Source: Gossypium raimondii (Eukaryota > Streptophyta > Magnoliopsida > Malvales > Malvaceae). Taken from it: 64,000 bases of DNA. Numbering within the stretch: the stretch's first letter is position 1; each line of letters starts with the position of its first letter. Below are positions 59,401 through 64,000 of this stretch, piece by piece. The position numbers and the translations under genes were made by a program. The stretch spans positions 2,790,001 to 2,854,000 of the forward strand of contig NC_068572.1 of assembly GCF_025698545.1 (NCBI RefSeq), read 5' to 3'. The notes below the pieces were generated by a model. It saw only the letters and a list, made by a program, of their open reading frames with translations. It was not told where the DNA came from and searched no databases.

Positions 59401-61013
59401 ACCTGAATGATATTCTATCACAAGAATCCATTAAGCACTATAAGAATTTGCAGAAAAAACTTCATCCAATCCAATCAGAATTTTATGCTTTTGCTTATCT
59501 CTCTGCGTAGAAGAATCAAATATGATATCATGTATGTTACAATGAGAAGATTGATAAAGCTATTGAAACATTACATGTGTGAAACCTGAGTAGCAGCCCA
59601 GCCGACATTAAAAATTGCAGCAAATGTACTGTATGAAACAGTCTCTACTATTGCTGAGAAAGACGAAAGGAGTTTACAAGGTATACAACCACCAAAAACC
59701 GAAGAAAAAGAAACAGCAACCAAGATAGCTCCTGCACCGTGCCAGATTTTGAAATGTCCAAACCTGTCAATCTATCAAGTAAATGAATGAAAGTTATTGC
59801 CACAAGTCAAAAGGAAATAAAAGAAAGGAGCATAAATTGAAAAACCTTGCTTAAGGTTAGAGCTATAATACTAATTTCAATCATGTTGCACTCACAACAA
59901 ACATGTAAAACATGTAAATGTTGCCACAAGATGACAAGGATTAAAAGAAAGATTTGAAATCAATTACCAGTTCACCAAAAAATATGGTGGCTAGACCATC
60001 GGCTATTTGGCCGGAAAGCATGACAATAGCAGCATCCCTACAAAAATATAAAATAATTACACATGGAACGTTATATTTACAAAAAAAAAAATTAAGAAAT
60101 ACATGAAGATGGAATTTACATACATAATCTCCAAGAAGCTAACTATATAGATACGTTATAATAACAGAATTACAAAGTTCAATTATATAATAATCCAAAA
60201 CGAAGTAGAAATTTTAGAAGCCATGTAAAAGCAAAAAGAATCTTAAAATCTAAAATGTTTAGACATGTTTTCTTTGTTCATAGCATAAGTCCACAATACT
60301 AGAATGACATCTAGTCATGCTTTAGTTTTCCATTATCTAAGACCTACATTCTACCTTCTGCTGCACATAAATCAGATTCATATAGTTCATTTGTACCAAA
60401 ATGATTATTTTTGTGAACATGGTCGATTTGACATACTTTGGACATCAACATGGAGACGCCAACTGTAGCAAATTGGACTTTTAAGAGCTTCTACCTTTTT
60501 TCTCTCCACATGCTATGAGTTTGTAGACAGGATTAACGAATGGGTAGAGAATAGAGGCATGCATAAATAATAACAAAGCTCCTTCAAGAGACTTGCACAT
60601 ATGTGAACCAAAGGCAACAGATATAACTTCCAGTAAACAATGAAAGGCAGGTATGAAAGGCAACTAGATTAAAGTTTTACTAATACCAAAGTCTACATAA
60701 GAAAGGTTAAGCAAAGCATTTTCAGCCTCAGGGTCATTTTTTAATCAAATTCAGATAAACAAACAAGTTTAAAAGTGACAAATAGATTAAAGAGGAAAAA
60801 TACACGGCAAATCAATCATGAAGATTTTAATTTCTGACCCAATAGAAAGACTTTATACCTAGAGGAGAGCCCGATCTCAGTTAAGAACAATAGAAGATAA
60901 GTAAACCAGCATGCAGAAGTGATGTCATTTAGCATGTGACCCACACCATAACAGTAAACAGACCATCTTCCAACAGGCTTAGAAAATGAATCATCTTCGA
61001 TACTGTTACTCAT
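56493..61013 (-). CDS. MFSD12-like major facilitator transporter, frameshifted in exon 7
   Basis: Twelve coding exons can be traced: 60859-61013, 59968-60037, 59575-59771, 58886-58961, 58725-58808, 58553-58632, 58344-58469, 58159-58218, 58009-58059, 57767-57925, 57552-57684 and 56493-56662. All have GT/AG borders. The protein starts MSNSIEDDSF, has the family opening GRWSVYCYGVGHMLNDITSA (15-34) and the loop GQIADGLATIFFGELIDRFG, and ends ..KPLTETLLE: about 453 residues with 12 predicted membrane spans. Animal MFSD12 moves cysteine into lysosomes and melanosomes; the plant function is unknown. In exon 7 the sequence at 58379-58382 lacks one base (GTTATATG where GTTTATATG keeps frame), so reading stops six codons later. 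All other exons are intact, so this is either a fresh null allele or a sequencing error. Confidence 0.85.
56956..57336. mobile_element. Palindromic MITE in the last intron of the transporter
   Basis: The ends GGGGTTAAAGTACCATG and CGTGGTACTTTCACCCC mirror each other. The arms carry CAAATTGGTCCTTTCTATTT and AGAAGGATCAATTTGCTTTTTG. It is the best-preserved member of the family in the window and lies wholly within intron 11 (56663-57551). TTA occurs on both sides, which could be a 3-bp target duplication. Confidence 0.75.
59030..59404. mobile_element. MITE in intron 3 of the transporter
   Basis: The left arm AGGTTAAATATGTTGTTAGTCC.. and the right arm ..GGGACTAACAACATATTTTAACCT are inverted copies over about 55 bp, including TTTAGTCCCTGTAC on both sides. 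The flanks AAATGAT and GAATGAT suggest a 7-bp target duplication with one mismatch. No coding content is seen. Confidence 0.75.
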
Positions 61014-61990
61014 TACAGTCAAAAGGAGTTGACAGGAACCTCTACTGAACGTGCAAAGAGTGTAGTTCCTGATCAACCCAAACCTACAAGCAAAACATTC
61101 ATCGTTGAGAGAGGAAAACAAGAAAATACACCTCTGTATGAAGAAAAGTGAGTCAAGAAACAGATAAAGTTTTGAATGCTCTTTAGCTAATAGCAATACA
61201 AGACCACAAGAAATCACATTTAGCACATATGGCAGAGACAAAAGACTACAAGCCTTATGATATCCTATTCATAAATAACATACAATATAAGCAGAACAAA
61301 TATACATCAATTGAAGAACTTAAGTCTTTTTAAACTTTAATGATCACTTAGTTTCCCACAGTCTTTACCAAATCAGTAATTCTAATTCACTTTCCACTGT
61401 TTAGCATATACTTCATCCTGTAATTTTAAACTTCAGTAATCACTTAGTTTCCCAGTCTTTTCTTTTCTTTCCTCCAGCTTTACAACAAGAAAAATAAAAT
61501 CCCATTTCAGGCATTTTCCAACATATCCTATTTTTGCTCGCAAAGCAAATAAAATAAAGCCTTCAAATCAAACCCCTCCCTTTAAGCTTCTGTTTTAGCC
61601 CAGTGGAACTCACAGCACCCATCCCCATCCATGAATTTGAAATGAACCCATTTTCCAACAAATCAATCAATAAAGATTTCTTAAACAAAAAGACTATTGT
61701 TTCATTGAAAACTGATAAAGCGTGCTTGTGAAAATCAAACGGAATACCAATCAAATAGAATGTTATAAACGTTGCTTGCAAAACCCAAGGTGAAGGGAAA
61801 AGAAGATATAGAAAGGAAGCAATATACCTTTGACCCAACGAAGCAAATAAAGGAGTAGATGGCTTAAGTTCTTAACATTTAAACAAAACGACCCAAAATC
61901 AAATTAGTAAAAAAAGAGTACATACAATTGGTGGAGATGAAGGTTTTGGTGACTGCTGGCTTGTTGTGGGGGACTGCAAGACTGGAAACC
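61014..61990 (-). promoter_or_regulatory. Leader of the transporter gene with 5'-UTR intron
   Basis: A leader exon (61014-61083) is preceded by the acceptor TGTAG|GTTTGGG. A donor CAATT|GTATGT at about 61926 gives a leader intron of roughly 840 bp. The first leader exon would be about 61926-61990. An open frame inside this intron (61563-61838) shows no family resemblance. Confidence 0.45.
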
Positions 61991-64000
61991 CGTTGGAAAT
62001 TGTGAACCGAATTGCGTACATGCTAAATATAGCTAACTTTTGAAAAGGAAATATATATTAAAATTCGTAAGGAAACAGGACATAATGCAACTCAAGGATA
62101 AGAGAAAACAAAACTCCAAAAAGTCAGAAAAAGAAGGAAGCAATGAACAAAACAAAACAGAAAATCAAGACCTTAACCCCCCCAAGTCCCCAACAATATT
62201 AAAAGGCTAAATTGTAAAAATAGTCACTTTTAGTTACTTTAAATTATATTTTAGTCTCCTATGTCATTGTTTCGTTACGAAGTGGTAATTTTTTTAATTA
62301 AACTCTGTTACTTCCCTAACGACAGTCTTAGTCTTATATGGCAGTCCAAATAGGTTTTAAATACCAATTTGGATATTGGATGAAAATAGGTTTTTAATTA
62401 AATAAATTTAATTTGGATTGCTCTATAGGACATCTAATTTGGCATTTAAAACCCATTTGAACTACCACGTAAGACCGCCATTAGGGAGGTAATAGAACTT
62501 AACGGTAGAGTAACTATTTCGTAACAAAACAATAACGTAAATGACTAAAACATAACATTTCAAACGTAAGTGACTAAAATATAACCTGAGACAAATCAAA
62601 ATAACTATTTTTATAGTTTAACCATAGTAAAATGTAAGAAAAAGTAATTGTCTAATTAACCCTTAACTTTCAAACTCTGTGCATGTTAGTCCAACTCTGA
62701 TATTTCAATCAGGATGGTCCTGGATAATGTGGTTTTGGATATTTATAGGTATATGATTTTTTTCATTAAGATAAAATTAATTAAATTAAGTGTAAGGAGT
62801 TATATTTTTTAAGTTTAACATGAAAATTTTAAAATTATATAATTAAAAAATTAGGTTTACAATTATAAAATATGAGTTGATTTTAATTTGAAAATATAAA
62901 ATAAAATTTTAAATTTTAAATAGAGATTAAATTAATTAATTAATTAATTAAATTTCAATGTTATAGTAACAAATCAAATGATACTCTGATGGATAAATTT
63001 TTCAATAATTTATTTATTTAATTTTGATGTTTTGATATATTAAAAAAAATTAGAACTTCCAGCTGTAAACAAATACAGTTTGTTAATTCTTTTTAATGAA
63101 TTATTTTAGTTTCTACTGTTATTTCACTTAATTTTTTTTTACTCCTATCAATACTTAAAAAAAAATATTTTTTGGGTAACCAAAATGAAAACGACTTAGA
63201 AGTTAGTGACTAAAATGAAAGTGCAAATATGATATGGCGTGTACAGTCAACCGCCGTTAGAGTTTTAACGCTTGAATAACTAAAATGAAAGCGCCTTAAA
63301 AATTGAATGACCAACTAGATAACTATTAAAAATATAAATATTTAGTCAATTTAGATATTAGGGAGATAATTTAATTAATTTAAATTTAACTAGTAATATT
63401 GGGGTTTAAATCACCGCTTTTATTTTTAAATCAAATTTATTTTTTAAATCATTATAATTATTAAATGCGAATTTTAGATATTCCATTGACAATGTATTTA
63501 ATTGAGTTTATTTTACTATTTGTTTAATTTTGAATATGAGTTATATAAATTTTAGCACTTAATTGAGGTAGATATAACAATTATTCGATATGTTGAAAAA
63601 CGAATTGATGTGTGAATAGCATGGAAAAATTGACACGCGGGAGCTTGAGAAACTCTTCATTTTTAGGATTATTTTATTTTTATTATTTTTGGATAAATTA
63701 TTAAAATAGTCACTTTTGTTTGCCACAGATTATATTTTAGTCATTTATGTTTAAAATGTTACGTTTTAGTAACTTACGTTATCGTGTTGTAACACTTTAG
63801 TCATTGAGCCGTTAATTGCCGTAAACGGTGTAACTATAAGCTGACATAGCACGTTAAATCATTATTTCAAATGAAAATTTTAGGTTAAATTCTATAATTG
63901 ATCCTTTATATTTTTTTTCTTTTATGTTCTTTTAACTTTTTTTTTATTCTCTTCTACTTCTCCCTTTGTTTTCCTCCCTTCCTCATTTCTTTTAACGTAG
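61991..64000. other. Intergenic region to the right edge
   Basis: The promoter side of the transporter is followed by the MITE at 62205-62623, AT-rich sequence, and from about 63690 a second related arm (TAGTCACTTTTGTTTGCC.., GTTACGTTTTAGTAACTTACG) that runs off the window. No gene is seen. Confidence 0.4.
62205..62623. mobile_element. MITE with long inverted arms
   Basis: The left arm GGCTAAATTGTAAAAATAGTCAC.. is mirrored by the right arm ending AACTATTTTTATAGTTTAACC. The inner arms include GTTTCGTTACGAAGTGGTAA and GTAACTATTTCGTAACAAAAC. It is related in style to 10044-10557 and shares words with the fragments at 28400-28580 and 63690-64000. Confidence 0.65.

Noticed and set aside
61563-61838. 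Minus-strand open frame of 91 codons upstream of the transporter
   Set aside because: It falls within the predicted 5'-UTR intron and has no resemblance to the MFS N-terminus.

Overview
This is a nuclear plant window: AT-rich, intron-rich dicot DNA with small gene islands separated by old transposon debris. The LATERAL SUPPRESSOR-type GRAS gene, the WRKY2-type gene and the palindromic MITE families suggest a eudicot, and the repeat flavour suggests Malvaceae, probably cotton (Gossypium). The genus is inference only. I see no bacterial-type operon, CRISPR array, rRNA or tRNA.

Seven protein genes can be read. From left to right they are: a PRA1-family membrane protein (minus, 1154-1732); a HAPLESS 8-type zinc-finger protein (minus, 3 coding exons, 4582-8912); a WRKY2-type group I transcription factor (minus, 5 coding exons, 21845-24508); an RraA-like HMG/CHA aldolase (plus, 35119-35619 behind a 1.4 kb leader intron); COP9 signalosome subunit 6 (plus, 9 exons, 37102-39929); a LATERAL SUPPRESSOR GRAS gene (minus, single exon, 48536-49849); and an MFSD12-like transporter (minus, 12 exons, 56493-61013). 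The transporter carries a one-base frameshift in exon 7 as the sequence stands. A degraded coding fragment on the minus strand lies at the left edge.

From memory of Arabidopsis gene order, PRA1.G2, HAP8, RraA, WRKY2 and CSN6A are neighbours on chromosome 5, while LAS lies near WRKY10 and PRA1.G1 on chromosome 1. The window therefore looks like an ancestral block that Arabidopsis split between two duplicated segments. The genes do not form one pathway. Several act in pollen or meristem development, but they share a location rather than a mechanism.

The most striking structures are two head-to-tail duplications between CSN6 and LAS. The first is 2266 bp and repeats CSN6 exons 4-9. The second is 2105 bp and repeats sequence just 3' of LAS. 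Within each pair the differences are almost all single-base changes in homopolymer length. They are either very recent duplications or an assembly artefact. The rest is intergenic: two hAT-like elements with 8-bp target duplications, several palindromic MITE families, LTR remnants, a 531-bp tandem duplication, and two degenerate minisatellites. I found no convincing undescribed system. The LAS 3' region and the duplications deserve a second look most.
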